Part shown: positions 49,906 to 60,276 of the stretch, in pieces
Numbering within the stretch: the stretch's first letter is position 1
Layout of the letters: each line of letters begins with the position of its first letter
From: Limnephilus marmoratus
Lineage: Eukaryota; Arthropoda; Insecta; Trichoptera; Limnephilidae
NCBI GenBank assembly: GCA_917880885.1
Contig: OU862927.1
Location: 19,733,450-19,797,449 of the forward strand
Length of the DNA stretch: 64,000 bases
Direction: 5' to 3'
Notes under the pieces: generated by a model
What the model was told of the DNA's origin: nothing
What the model saw: only the letters and a program-made list of their open reading frames with translations
Databases searched by the model: none
Position numbers and translations under genes: made by a program

Positions 49906-50940
49906 CTGGTTCACGCCTGGATCCCGTGCTTATTATCTGTAATAATCAATACGCCCAACGAAGCAATACCAAGTAACAGTTATGGAAAATATCGATACAT
50001 TAATGATGAAAAAATTGCAGAAGGTGACAATATTAAAAACAATAATTTAAAAACTATTCATGAAGCCTCATCTAGTGACCATCAAAGTGATTATAATTCA
50101 AACAATATAAGTGAGACTTCATCGGGATCTGGTGTCAATCAAAGTGAAAACTATTCAAATCATACTAATGATACTTCATTTAGTGACCATCACAGTGATA
50201 ATGACCCAGACGAGACTCCTAACACTACATCTAGCGACCATCAAAGTGGTAGTAATTCAAAAGATACGAATGATGCTTCACCTAGTTCTAGTGACCATCA
50301 AAGTGAACACGATTCAAACCATATTAATGATGTATCATCTAGTGGCCATCAAAGTGATTATGATTCGAATGAGGCTGTTAAAGACGCAGATTTAACAGTA
50401 TTTATAAATCTAGATGACAGTTATGAAGATGACGCAAATAATGAAACAATTTCAATCGAAATCATTACAAGCAAACCAAATGAGACCATATTTGAAAATT
50501 CTCAAAGTAATAATATTTTCAACACTTTGAACGAAACTTCGCAACAAAAACCTGTGATAGATGAATCATTGAAAGAGTCCACGAGATCTGAAATAAGTTA
50601 CCAAAAATACCAAGTTACTTACGTACCTGTTAAATATTATCCAATAGCGCCAACCGTTCCAGTGCCTACCAAAACTTTCGATCTTTCCATAAACTCCGAA
50701 ACTTCTTTCAACAAATTATTTCTTTCGAGGTTTCAACTTCAGTTCTCCCGGGCGCCTCCGGCGGATAAAGTTATTAATAATAATAACAACAATGGCAATA
50801 TCAATTATTATAATTCGTACTTCGGAAATAATCACTTTAAAGTGCCGTCTCTGTTGAGGATCCCGTCCATTGTCGCCGACAGAATTAAGAAAAAGGGAGC
50901 AGCCTTTTTTGGAGGGCTGGCAGGATTTTACAATGCGTAA
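49906..50940 (+). CDS. Terminal exon of a secreted acidic repeat protein (novel)
   Basis: This frame is open for 344 codons and begins right after a splice acceptor (TCTTTTTTATAG, ending 49905). It contains no ATG, so the start must lie in an upstream exon. The first residues LVHAWIPCLLSVIIN are the hydrophobic core of a signal peptide. Residues about 55-157 hold six imperfect repeats of 16-19 residues built on SSDHQSDYNSN, rich in Ser, Asp, Asn and His, with many N-glycosylation sequons (NIS, NQS, NYS, NHT, NDT, NTT). An acidic stretch, a Tyr/Pro-rich part (YVPVKYYPIAP), an Asn-run and a basic-amphipathic end (RIKKKGAAFFGGLAGF) follow. TAA is at 50938-50940. A poly(A) signal lies 160 bases later. 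I recognise no family; a secreted matrix, silk, saliva or cuticle-like protein is possible. Confidence 0.7.
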   Translation: MVHAWIPCLLSVIINTPNEAIPSNSYGKYRYINDEKIAEGDNIKNNNLKTIHEASSSDHQSDYNSNNISETSSGSGVNQSENYSNHTNDTSFSDHHSDNDPDETPNTTSSDHQSGSNSKDTNDASPSSSDHQSEHDSNHINDVSSSGHQSDYDSNEAVKDADLTVFINLDDSYEDDANNETISIEIITSKPNETIFENSQSNNIFNTLNETSQQKPVIDESLKESTRSEISYQKYQVTYVPVKYYPIAPTVPVPTKTFDLSINSETSFNKLFLSRFQLQFSRAPPADKVINNNNNNGNINYYNSYFGNNHFKVPSLLRIPSIVADRIKKKGAAFFGGLAGFYNA

Positions 50941-51101
50941 ATGTTTTACAGTGTGATTCAATTATTTCATTCAAAAATATTTTTGTTATCACGTTTTTGT
51001 ATAATACTTTGTGTGGTTACATCATAAAACAAATTCTGCGGGTGACTTTTGTTATTTATTAGGGTCAATTGTTTAGTATTGGGGTCACGTATTGGGTACT
51101 A

Positions 51102-51107
51102 AATAAA
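51102..51107 (+). terminator. Poly(A) signal of the repeat-protein gene
   Basis: AATAAA is followed at once by a GT-rich element (CTTGTTTGTCAT). Both lie about 160 bases after the stop and before the SINE-A insertion. Confidence 0.6.
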
Positions 51108-51204
51108 CTTGTTTGTCATATTTAAAATTAATAATTAGTATTACTTAATCAAAGTTACTGAAATTAATAACAGTTTTAAGAAAACATCAAAAATTATATA
51201 TATA

Positions 51205-51617
51205 TTTTTTTTTTTACAGTGGATACCGCACAAGAATCTCAACTGCTCCCGTCTGGAGCCAGTGAGACCATGGCATCCCCAATTGGGGTATGTTGTGAGG
51301 CTAAAGGTAGTGGGAAGGGGAAGGAGGTGGGGAAGAGGAAGGTTGGGAAGTACCTGACTATTCAGATCTAGTCACTAAACACGGCTAAAGCCATTTTCAA
51401 GCGACGTTTCAATTCTGAATGGTGGTCTTACACCAGGGCGATACTGATAGTATCTACCACTCTGGAACATGCCGCAAATATACTATATATTATTTTTAAT
51501 TAATTAATTGTGAAATAACACAAATTAATCAAATAAAATTTATTTGCGCATGCCGGGTTCGAACCCGCGACCTCCGGATTGTGAGTCAAGAGTCTTACCC
51601 ACTGGACTACGGAGGTC
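51205..51617 (-). mobile_element. SINE-A, near full length
   Basis: In antisense it runs from a T-rich run (poly(A) tail) and GGATACCGCACAAGAATCTC through GAGCCAGTGAGACCATGGC and GGTGGTCTTACACCAGGGCG to the tRNA-like head with GGTTCGAACCCGCGACCTCC and CACTGGACTACGGAGGTC. It is nearly identical to 18898-19316, so the two are recent copies of one source. Confidence 0.85.
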
Positions 51618-52064
51618 ATCAAATGATCGTCAAATGATGATATTGAGTGATCAATTTATTAAAAATACACATTTTAAGGTTGTGTTAGGACATGAATCTG
51701 TGTACAATTATGTGTCTATTTTTTTAAATCTTAAAAGTTGTGTAATATTAAGTTGTACCTAAATTATGTATTATCATTTGGAATGAAAACAAATTGAAGT
51801 CACTTAGGTTTTTCAAAGACGATGCTACCCATCTCAATTCTGTTTAGGTACACTTCTTGCTTCTTCCAAATTTATGCATACTCTTCTGACTATTGACATG
51901 ATCTGATCCAATTAATTGCTTCACTTGTCTGTGCCACGTCCTTCCATTTGTTTAATAGTTTCTAATAACGCTCATCTTCCCCGCAAGACCAATCCATTTA
52001 ATGTTCGATTTTATCTATAATTTTAATTTTATTTATAATTTCATCGGCCTTTAGTATTTCTGGG
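51618..52064. other. Unassigned sequence
   Basis: No gene or repeat recognised. Confidence 0.3.
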
Positions 52065-52290
52065 TATCTAGCATAGACTATCGATATAGGTTTTATTGAC
52101 AATGTCAGTAACTTGTCATCGCTCCCGAGCACGACTGCAGGATGAACAAACAATGAACAAACAACAGTTCACAACGATTAAGGGTTCCTAATTTTTTTGA
52201 CGTTCGTTGGTTAAGTGCAGTCGAGCTCGGGAACAACGAGTTGCCGTCACTATCGATAAATCCTATATTTATCGATAGTGACGGCGGTTT
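52065..52290. mobile_element. Palindromic MITE Q, copy 1
   Basis: The left arm (CTATCGATATAGGTTTTATT, CGCTCCCGAGCACGACTGCAGG) and right arm (GTGCAGTCGAGCTCGGGAAC...TATCGATAAATCCTATAT) are inverse and match 61345-61572. After the right arm, TATCGATAAA and TTTATCGATA form a further palindrome at 52253-52279. Confidence 0.7.
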
Positions 52291-52425
52291 ATGAAGAAAT
52301 CGGCGGATATGGAAAAATTTACAATTATTGGAATTCGATGTGTGAAATACAAGGTGGGGCAGACAGGAGTGCCCAGTTTAAAAAAATCACTGAAGGCCCC
52401 CCAGACTGAGCAAATGGACGGGTAG

Positions 52426-53328
52426 GTGCCGGTAGGTCGGGAAAATGATGCCGTTCATAGTAGTGACCAGGTAAGTAAGTACCAGGGCTTTGTTGTGGAG
52501 ATGTTCTTTAAAAACGAGGAAAGCGTTGAAAGGATAAGGTTCGAGTTAAATCGCAATGACAGCGTTTCTGATCCTAAAACCATTCGGAAATTGACCAGTT
52601 GTGTAAGGTGGATAGGAACTGCAGATCCTAAAATACCAGTTGGGCTGTCTAAAAGTGTGCAAACAGCTGAAAACATCGCGGTAGTAGGAGCGTCAATTGA
52701 AGAGTCTCCAACCCAATCAGCGCGGAAACATGCCGCTGCGCTTGGAATATCGTCCCGAATTGTAAGGCAAATCTTACACTCAGACCTTCACCTGTACTCC
52801 TACACGATGATGCATGCACGGGAATTGAGCCCACAAGATTTTGTGAAACGTAGAGATGCCTGCATTGCAATCGTGCTGTATCCCTCGGCGCTGTTTTGTG
52901 CACTAGCGACGAAGGATTAATCATTACCATTATTGAGTTATTCGTCTCACTATTGTGAGATGTTTGAGAAAGAGTATGGCGAGGAACATGGCACAGAAGC
53001 CTTCTGGTTTCAACAAGATGAAGCCATGGCCCATGCTGTCCATCTTTCGTGCGAAATTTTGCAAAAGCTCTTTCCAGGTCACCTGATCTCTCTGCGGGGA
53101 GATATTCCATGGCCCCCTCGCTCTCCCAATTTGACCCCGAGTGACTTTTTTCTGTGGGGATACGTCAAAGCTGTGGTAAGCAAACTTCGATCTCGAACAC
53201 TTGAAGCTCTGAACGAGGCGATTGAAGACGTCTTTACTGGTGTATTTCTCACCAAGGCCGCCACGCCAGGCGATATAACTTTTAAAAAACGTAATGAAAA
53301 AAAAAACGGCATCATTTCTCCGACCTAA
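52426..53328 (+). pseudogene. mariner-type transposase, decayed and shortened
   Basis: One frame runs through with a single stop at 52918-52920. The N-terminal part (FVVEMFFKNEESVERIRFELNRN, TIRKLTSCVRWI, then SARKHAAALGISSRIVRQILHSDLHLYSY) holds two HTH regions of the DUF4817 type found in insect mariner relatives. The C-terminal part has FWFQQDEAMAH and PPRSPNLTPSDFFLWGYVK, with 41 residues between the two catalytic Asp. The segment around the first Asp is missing. About 300 codons against roughly 350-380 in relatives. Confidence 0.8.
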
Positions 53329-53379
53329 CGGCACCTGCCCCGCCCCTTTGCTTGATCTGGTGGACCTTCAGTGATTTTT

Positions 53380-54072
53380 GAAGTAAAACTTCTTTAGGCA
53401 CGCTTGACTTTGGGAAATAAGCTGGTGAATGCGTGACGAGAGCCTTCTGAAAAGTGTGATCGGGCGAGGCGAACGGTCGGGCGAGGCGAACGGTCGGGCG
53501 AGGCGAACGGAAGATGAGAGGGAGATATAAGGAACAAAAAGCGTTTATACGTTACCTGTATATGAGGAAATATACATACTACCCATTCCTGTATCCATCG
53601 TTGTTCTTAACAGGAATGCTCGATCTTAATACCTTAGAAGCCCGCCGAAAAATATTTTGGGGGAAACATTTTTTTAAGCTTACTCCGGTACTCTATACTG
53701 AATCCACCTATGTTGAAGGAGGTTAACCTATATGTCCCTAACGTGGGAGATCCCACGCCCTTTTTTATGCTACGAAAGCGAGAACTTCTTCCTTTCAGAA
53801 TGCGCCATTAAACAGAGCGATTCAACTGCTTAACGATTCTGCATTGAGCATCGACATATTCAATGTTATCTATAGAGAGTTCAGTTAGTATCTTTTGATA
53901 TATATTATGTCTCAATTCTCAACATAGTGAAACTGCCCCTTTGGACTCTTTTCTCTTAAATTTTGTAATCTTCTCCGTAATAATTTGGTGTATAACATAT
54001 AACGGTTTTATGGAAAAATAAATAAATAAGTTAGTGAAGTTTTACTTCAGTCGTGTGGTCTAAAGCACACTC
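53380..54072 (+). mobile_element. Element M, interrupted copy
   Basis: It starts GAAGTAAAACTTCTTTAGG after a T-run and ends GTCTAAAGCACACTCG before a T-run. Its own sequence is 53380-53531 and 54031-54072. GGGCGAGGCGAACGGTC is present in three tandem units (53462-53510) against one in the 31607-31765 copy. Inserted in the right inverted repeat of the mariner. Confidence 0.8.
53532..54030 (+). mobile_element. LINE 3' fragment inside element M
   Basis: The frames read YPSLFLTGMLDLNTLEARRKIFWGKHFFKL and, after a frameshift, APLNRAIQLLNDSALSIDIFN, a LINE ORF2 C-terminus typical of the Jockey superfamily. It ends with AAATAAATAAATAAG. ATAAG at both edges (53527-53531, 54026-54030) is the target duplication. 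The uninterrupted element M at 31607 shows the empty site. Confidence 0.85.
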
Positions 54073-54329
54073 GTTTTTTTACTCTAGGCACTCCTCTCTG
54101 CCCCATCTTGTATTTTCAGATTTTTTATTACCACCTAAATTGTATTCTATCTTTCCATGGTCCAATACAGCTTGCATCTCCAAAATAGCTTGTTTGCCGG
54201 AAGGTTTGTGTGAGGGGTTAGTATTAAAATGAAAGTTAGATTAAAAAAAATCTCTTTAGATCTCCTCATCGAACAATGCGAAACCCACGAACGATTTTTT
54301 CAAACAGCTATAACTATCATGCTCACATT

Positions 54330-54600
54330 TTGTTTGATGCAACGGGCCTATTACTGCTTATTACATTTTTCCACCCGCAAACCTTCAACCGCCCTCTGTC
54401 CTAGGCCATCGTCTTCCAATCAGCAACATGCAGTAGTCCTCTTGCATCCTTCCTGACATCATCCTCCCATTTCAGCCTAGGTCTGCCCGCCTTTCGTTTA
54501 CCTCCCGGGTGTCCTGTTATAACCTTCTTCGGTACTCGTGTGCTTGGCAATTGGTGCACATGTCCGGCTCATCTTGGTCTTCGGAGCTTTAAATGGGGTA
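54330..54600 (-). pseudogene. RTE-type LINE C-terminal fragment
   Basis: The minus strand reads RVPKKVITGHPGGKRKAGRPRLKWEDDVRKDARGLLHVADWKTMA. GKRKAGRPRLKWEDD.RKD is the C-terminal signature of RTE-like ORF2 proteins. A stop and frame loss follow. Confidence 0.75.
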
Positions 54601-55219
54601 GAGAGTCTGGGAGCTTGGTAGATACCATAGAGTTCATTATTGTGGCATCATCATCTTCATGTATTAACATCATCTTCGTAATTTACATTTTTGTCCTATC
54701 TGAAATTGCTTTATTAGTATATGAATTGTAAGAAAATAAGTAAATACAAATTTTTACAACGACCATTTCTTTTTTTCTCTCACCAGCGACGACCTGAAGT
54801 CTGTATCCATGTTAAATCAGCCATTAATTATTCCTGTCATGCAGTTTTTTGTCTTTCACATTTGTGTGGAGCATTCAAGGAATGTTCATGGGTACAAAAG
54901 ATAAACAAATGAGGTCGTTGATCTGCCGTGTCAGAATTGTTGAAATGTTATATCGAGTGACGAATCTTTTCGTACAAGGATAAATTGTATACGAATAACT
55001 CCTTATATAAATAAGTCTGGTTGTAAGAGATATAATGGAGTTATGTATATACGGTCATCTTCAGAAAAGTTCGCACTAAAATACTTATCATATAATAACG
55101 CGGTAAGATTTACAGAAAATGAATTAATACCTCAAGCAAATAAAACAGTATTTCATAAAGAACCTTACTGCATGGCTATTAAAATATACAACAAGTGACC
55201 ATTAAACACACGATATACT
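54601..55219. other. Unassigned AT-rich sequence
   Basis: No gene or repeat family recognised. Confidence 0.3.
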
Positions 55220-55506
55220 CGAATTTGGGAGGCGAGTATGGGTACCGCCGCCTCGGGAACCATTTATTGGTTAACTAACACATCTGCCATAGGTCGCCCC
55301 AAATGGTTCGCTGCGTTTGGTGACTTAGCAGGGGTGCCCGGGTTCACGGGGTGAGGTTTGTCCAGGTCTTGGCGGCGGATGCGTCTGCCCACCTGCTGAG
55401 ACTGGTTGAGAGAGGCACTTTGACTTTACCAGCCGTACTCTCTCGACCCATCGCCTTGCGCCGCAGTTGGAGGGATGGATTCATATGTCTGTCACTCCTG
55501 GATACA
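55220..55506 (+). mobile_element. SINE-B copy, 5' part (split)
   Basis: Sense copy from TTGGGAGGCGAGTATGGGTA through TTATTGGTTAACTAACACA, GACTTAGCAGGGGTGCCCGG and GAGACTGGTTGAGAGAGGC to GTCACTCCTGGATACAC. It stops at a T-run and continues at 56819. Confidence 0.7.
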
Positions 55507-56818
55507 CTTTTTTTTTTTTTTTTTAAGTTTCTTTATTCTTTGAAATTATTTGTTACATGGATTGGGGATTTTTCGACCACCATACTAGGCACATGCCTGT
55601 GTTGTGGTAGTCGATTTTCATATACAGTATATTAACAGATGCAATATAAAGAAATATAACAAAATAAAATAAAAATATTTAAATATACGTATTATATAAA
55701 ATAATATTAAAGAAATTTAAAGAATACAAATGAATGTAAATGACTAAAGAGTATGGAAACAATAAATGACTATAGAGTATAAAAGAGTATGAAAGAATAT
55801 AGTAGAATATAAAAATATTATGAAAAGTATAGAACATAGAAAGCAATACATGAAAGAATATAAAAATGATATAATTATAAAATATATGAAGTTGAAGTAG
55901 TAAATAAGAAATGATAACGATTATAATGAAGATCTGTGTGTACGTGGTTATATTGGTAGGTACATTATTTCAAACCAAATTTTGTACAAATAAGTTTTGC
56001 ATCAAGTTTATGTTTCGAGTCCGGCGAATTACACTGGTCACTAGAGTAAATTATTATTGTTACAGTGGTTTTCTGGTGGCACGGGGCTCTGAGTACATAA
56101 ACATGTAGATGTAGGCACTAGTACACAGTGGTGCCAAACAGTTTAAAAGAATTAGTTTTTAAAAGTATTTAAACTTTTGGCTATTTGTATTTTAGTGATT
56201 ACAACCAAAAAAAAATATTATTAGCGGTGTATAAACCGATATCAATTTTATTTACAAAAATAACTAAAAACTTAAAAAAAAAAGCAAATTCGCTTAACTA
56301 AAGCGCTGGTGTAAAAAAAACAAAAGAATACTTAGAGTGGAAAGGGTTAAGCAATGATTTTCTTCTCCCACATTTTATAAAAAAAGTTGAAAGCTTTATT
56401 ATATTTTCACAATGAAAATAAAATGATGCCATCCTCCAGATAAATGAAGTAATAATGACATATTATATTTTACAAATATCAATAATTTGCAGATGATGTT
56501 TCCACAATGGCAAAACACATTTTCACAGAAAAAATAAGTATGTATGCACGAGAAGAGGACAACAAGTTAAATAATAATTAAGAAATATTTTTCCTTAACA
56601 AGTGGAAAAAAAAATTAAATATTTTAGTGTTCTAGTACTTAGAAGTATTTTTTATGATTCGATATATCATTTTATCGAGTCAAATGCAGTTTAGCTGCTA
56701 GCATTTTGCAAAAGCGGTTTAGGCAAAAGTTGACCTTCATAAAAGGATTAAATATCTATCCCTGTTCTAGCAGAAAATATCAGAAAACGATAATGTAATG
56801 CTAAGGCAAAAATTAAAT
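55507..56818 (-). mobile_element. Insertion in SINE-B: LINE-3-related 3' UTR plus unknown sequence
   Basis: The 55507-55893 part is collinear with 34054-34440: T-run (poly(A) on the minus strand), hairpin 55574-55613 (CGACCACCA/TGGTAGTCG) and AGTATAGA words. The rest to 56818 has no frame or match; it may be upstream LINE sequence absent from the other copy. The two borders join one SINE-B, so the whole 1.3 kb is inserted sequence. Confidence 0.6.
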
Positions 56819-56885
56819 TTGAATTACTGATTCCCAGATTCCTGCCCACCCTTCATACTTTTTCCTTCCCAGAACTTTTATCCTT
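56819..56885 (+). mobile_element. SINE-B copy, continuation
   Basis: GATTCCCAGATTCCTGCCCACC, TTCATACTTTTTCCTTCCCAG and AACTTTTATCCTTCC continue SINE-B after the insertion. The terminal hairpin is missing. Confidence 0.6.
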
Positions 56886-57959
56886 CCTTTACGTCGTTAT
56901 GATTCCTAAATTATTTTTCTTCTTATTATTTTCTTTGACAGGGCAAATTCGACAGTAGGTCCGTCCAATACACGGATCGCGAGTCGCAATTTGTGTACAC
57001 GTCTTCTTTACTTACGTCGTTAAGGTTCTAAATATATTTTAGGGTATAGTGTCTTCATTTTTTTACTTGTCCACCTAAAGATTAAATAGCATTGTAAGTA
57101 TTTATGAACTCTTTTTAATCATCATATGCTTTTTACTGTATGAAAAAGTATTATTACATACATACATTGAGTAATTACAAACAGACTTTTTTATAAAATA
57201 AATTATTTACTTATTTTTTGCTTCATTTACTTTTTCGAAATATTATTTTTCTCTATTTACATGATTTACGTGACTATACTCTGACCGTGTTTCCTTGGCC
57301 TAATTCCGTTTGTCTGGCAATAATTCGCACAAGATCATAATCTCTTGACAGAATCTGAAAGCATGTCTACAATGCTTTATTGTTGTAATGCTTAATTATA
57401 TGTAACATCGTGTTATTAAATATTTCAAATAAATCTCGTCAAGAAAATGACTCAAGGTAAATTGTAAAAAATATGTAAGCATATGAATTTTACCTGGATC
57501 TATATATAAGATATTATTTTACAGGTGTTTCTGTAAAAACCAGTTTAGCAAGGTAATTAATGTAGGCGCGGTATGTAATTGAAGCATTTGAGACTAATAA
57601 TAACGAATGTTTGTAAAATGAATCATGTTGTAGTGGATTATAAAAAACTTATAATTTTGTAGCAATCTGTACAGTTACTTATCTTATTACTGTAATACGA
57701 AGCCAATTAGTTTCGAGCACAACCATTTGTTCGACAGGGCAGTAAAAAAAATACACAAAGCATAGGTACATATTGATATACTTATCTATGCAGGCGGCTA
57801 AAATATGAACTATATAACTATATTATTAACTCTATTGGAGTGAAATGATTTAACCATATACTTTTTGTTCTCTTATTCTCTCTGAAAATTTAATGTTAAA
57901 ATGCTATTTACCTACGTTTCTCCACCTCCAGCGTTATTAAAAAAAGTTGTAAAACGATT
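56886..57959. other. Unassigned AT-rich sequence
   Basis: No gene or repeat family recognised. Confidence 0.3.
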
Positions 57960-58345
57960 ACATATATATACATCATCATCTTCTTCCCCTTGTCCTATTC
58001 GGGTCCGGGACCCATTACATCGACAAGGCTCCTCCATACGTCCCTGTCTTACGCTGTTTGTTCGGCCCATCCTCTCCTCACACAGTGTCTGGAGTTTCCT
58101 CGCCCAATTGTGTCTGGGGCGGCCCTCTGGACGTCTACCCTTTGGAATCGCACTCAGTATCTTCCTCGGATTTCCGTAATCAGACATTCTTAGTACACGC
58201 ACAAGCCACCACATTTGCGATTTTTCTATAAAGAGTAACAGTGGTTCATTGTTTAGATCATCTCGGATCGTCGAGTTTCTTATGTGATCCCATTTCGTAA
58301 CCCCTGCCACTCCTCTCAAGTACCTCATTTCGGCAGCTTGGATAT
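57960..58345 (-). pseudogene. RTE-type LINE C-terminal fragment
   Basis: The minus strand is open for about 120 codons: QAAEMRYLRGVAGVTKWDHIRN, MWWLVRVLRMSDYGNPRKIL and KGRRPEGRPRHNWARKLQTLCEERM. AEMR.LR...G..., then GRRP.GRPR..W is the RTE-like C-terminus. The usual WFGHV appears as WWLVRV. 5'-truncated. Confidence 0.75.
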
Positions 58346-59420
58346 ATATATACATATTTTTAAACTTTATATAATGTCATTTGTTGTTTGTACTATAACT
58401 ATTAATAAAGAATTTTAAAAATAATGTTTTTTTCACTTATTTTCATATCTACAGTAGCAACCCCCACCTGCTTAAGTAAAATTGAAGACATATCAAAATA
58501 ATAATAAAATAAAAAACCCTCTCTTGAAATTGAATAAATGCGATGTAGTTTTTAATCTGGATTTTCCTTTACTTGTATTTATTTTTTTTTATTTATTTTA
58601 GAAATAAACAGTAGGTACATAAATAAAATGAATAATTAATCATTCGTGATAATTTTTCCGGGTGGGGTTAGTACCTACATGCTAAGGAATGATTTGAGAT
58701 GAAGGTAAAGATAAACGACATAAAATTAAAAATGTATGTGGTGTGTGTATCTGTTAGGTTTGCCGCGATGATGGCACCACCTTATATGTGTTAGAGTGAA
58801 GCTGAATGTTCACTCTATATGAGCTTTGTCTGTGGATCTCGATATGGTACATTTACTGCAGCAAATATCAAAGGTAATTTCACAAGGGTACTTACGATAG
58901 TTAGTTTGGCGATCTTGCCCGGTTTGGGAATCCCTTGTGGTCGATTGGCTATTGTCTGAATGAACTAAAAGCAGTTAGTTGCAAGTCAGTTTCATAACGG
59001 TTAAGATGAACTACCGGCGGTAATTTCACTTTGCGAGTCTGTTAGCTTGTCTCGATAAAAACGGAAAGATGTTGACAAAAGCGTTACGATGAGAAGACTA
59101 AATACACTTTTTCGTCTCCTTGACAACGGCTGTCAACGGACAGTTATCGGCCAGGGTAGGCACCCAAGTGCGAATTTCACCAATAGGCTTGAATTCTGGC
59201 ATGTATGTGAAACAGAACAAACCCATCGAGATCCAATTAAGCGTTACGAAACAGTATCTATTTGTCTGAATCGTATTATGTGGTGGAGAGTTGTGATTAA
59301 GTGACGAGTAATGTTTTTCTTAAATTGTGGATTTAATTTTGTATTTTTAATATGCTTGTTTTAAATTATTACTAAATTAATTATATTTAAATACGACAAT
59401 GCCGATGATTATTGTTCATA
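58346..59420. other. Unassigned sequence
   Basis: 58740-59300 is less AT-rich. It has a 71-codon ATG frame (59089-59304) without known motifs. I cannot support a gene. Confidence 0.3.
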
Positions 59421-59858
59421 TCGTTGCCTTAGTTCTTGTATGTTCAATAGACCATTAGAAAATTATACAGGAGGAGAAAGTTTTCTTTCATTAGATATGA
59501 TTTTAGATTTTCACGGCCAAAAGTATTTTTGTTATTTGTTTTTGGGGTGTTATTCCGTGTTGCGCTACCTCCTCATTTAGCCAACGTTTCGGACAGCGTT
59601 ACAGTGTCCATCATCAGGGCAGATGTGTCACACCAAAAACAAAAAACAAAAAAGTTTTCTTTCATTATTTAAATGAAACATTATGATAGGTGTTTAAGAT
59701 AAAGCTATATCCGTAAAGGTAAAGGTCTCGTCAGTTTAAATAATTCTTAATTAAGTGATTAACTATCATTTTTTATACTTTATTTTTAATTTTAAAGTGG
59801 AGATTGAACAAAAACTAAAACGGTCTATTGAACAAACAAGAACTGAGGCGACGATATG
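59421..59858. mobile_element. Palindromic MITE S, copy 2 (interrupted)
   Basis: The ends TATCGTTGCCTTAGTTCTTG...GTTCAATAGACCATTAG and CGGTCTATTGAACAAACAAG...GGCGACGATA are inverse. It is the same family as 35366-35630. A 159-bp retroposed piece interrupts it at 59494-59652. Confidence 0.75.
59494..59652 (+). mobile_element. Retroposed 159-bp insert with 15-bp target duplication
   Basis: It is flanked by AGTTTTCTTTCATTA on both sides (59479-59493, 59653-59667) and ends in an ACAAAAAACAAAAA tail. The middle (CTCATTTAGCCAACGTTTCGGACAGCG) is the same arm as in 47535-47945. The A-rich tail and long duplication indicate LINE-type mobilisation. Confidence 0.75.
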
Positions 59859-60276
59859 TAGTAATGTATCCGTAATAGTCTATGATCTAGTACAGGGATG
59901 TCCAACCATCGTTTGGTGGACCAAAAAAATTACTGATTTTATGTGGGCCGAATGCTCTCCTTCCTCCCCCCTCACCCTCGAATGAGGGTGGGCAGTCAAA
60001 ATTTTCTAAAAATGGCCTTTGCCTTCACTCTCCACTTATTAAAATCATGTGAATTACCTGCTATGATAAATTTACGAGAACGATTTTTTATATGTATATC
60101 AAAATCCAAAACAAAGAAAGCTGAAAACTTCATCTGGGCCGCAAAAAATGTTCAATTGGGCCGCAGGTTGGGCATGCCTGATCAAGTACATGCTTTACCA
60201 TGGCAGTCTATGTGCTCTTCGTCTCACATAATCTCTTTGCCGAGTTGTGCTGAAAGTGACCGAAGGTAAATTTTTT
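59859..60276. other. Unassigned sequence
   Basis: GGGCCGCA/GTGGACC-like words near 59915-60170 (TGGGCCGAATGCTC, TGGGCCGCAAAAAATG) suggest an old hAT-type repeat (GGCCGCAGGTTGGGCATGCC), but the ends are not clear. Confidence 0.35.

Larger units (their letters stand above)
52350..54110 (+). mobile_element. mariner-type element (DD41D spacing) with nested insertions
   Basis: Long inverted ends begin CAAGGTGGGGCAGACAGGAG at the left and mirror it at 54073-54110 and 53305-53379. TA duplications lie at 52348-52349 and 54111-54112. The right end is interrupted by element M (53380-54072). Without the insertion the element is 1068 bp. The coding part (52426-53328) is broken. Confidence 0.85.

Noticed and set aside
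5466..50940. The two secreted-protein loci as one gene with a 44-kb intron
   Set aside because: Phases would match, but the second exon itself begins with a signal-peptide core, which would be placed inside the mature protein.
55912..55960. Candidate signal-peptide first exon (MKICVYVVIL followed by GTAGGT)
   Set aside because: A TATA-like sequence lies at the right distance, but it is within LINE-derived AT-rich sequence, the donor is mediocre and no downstream exon is visible.
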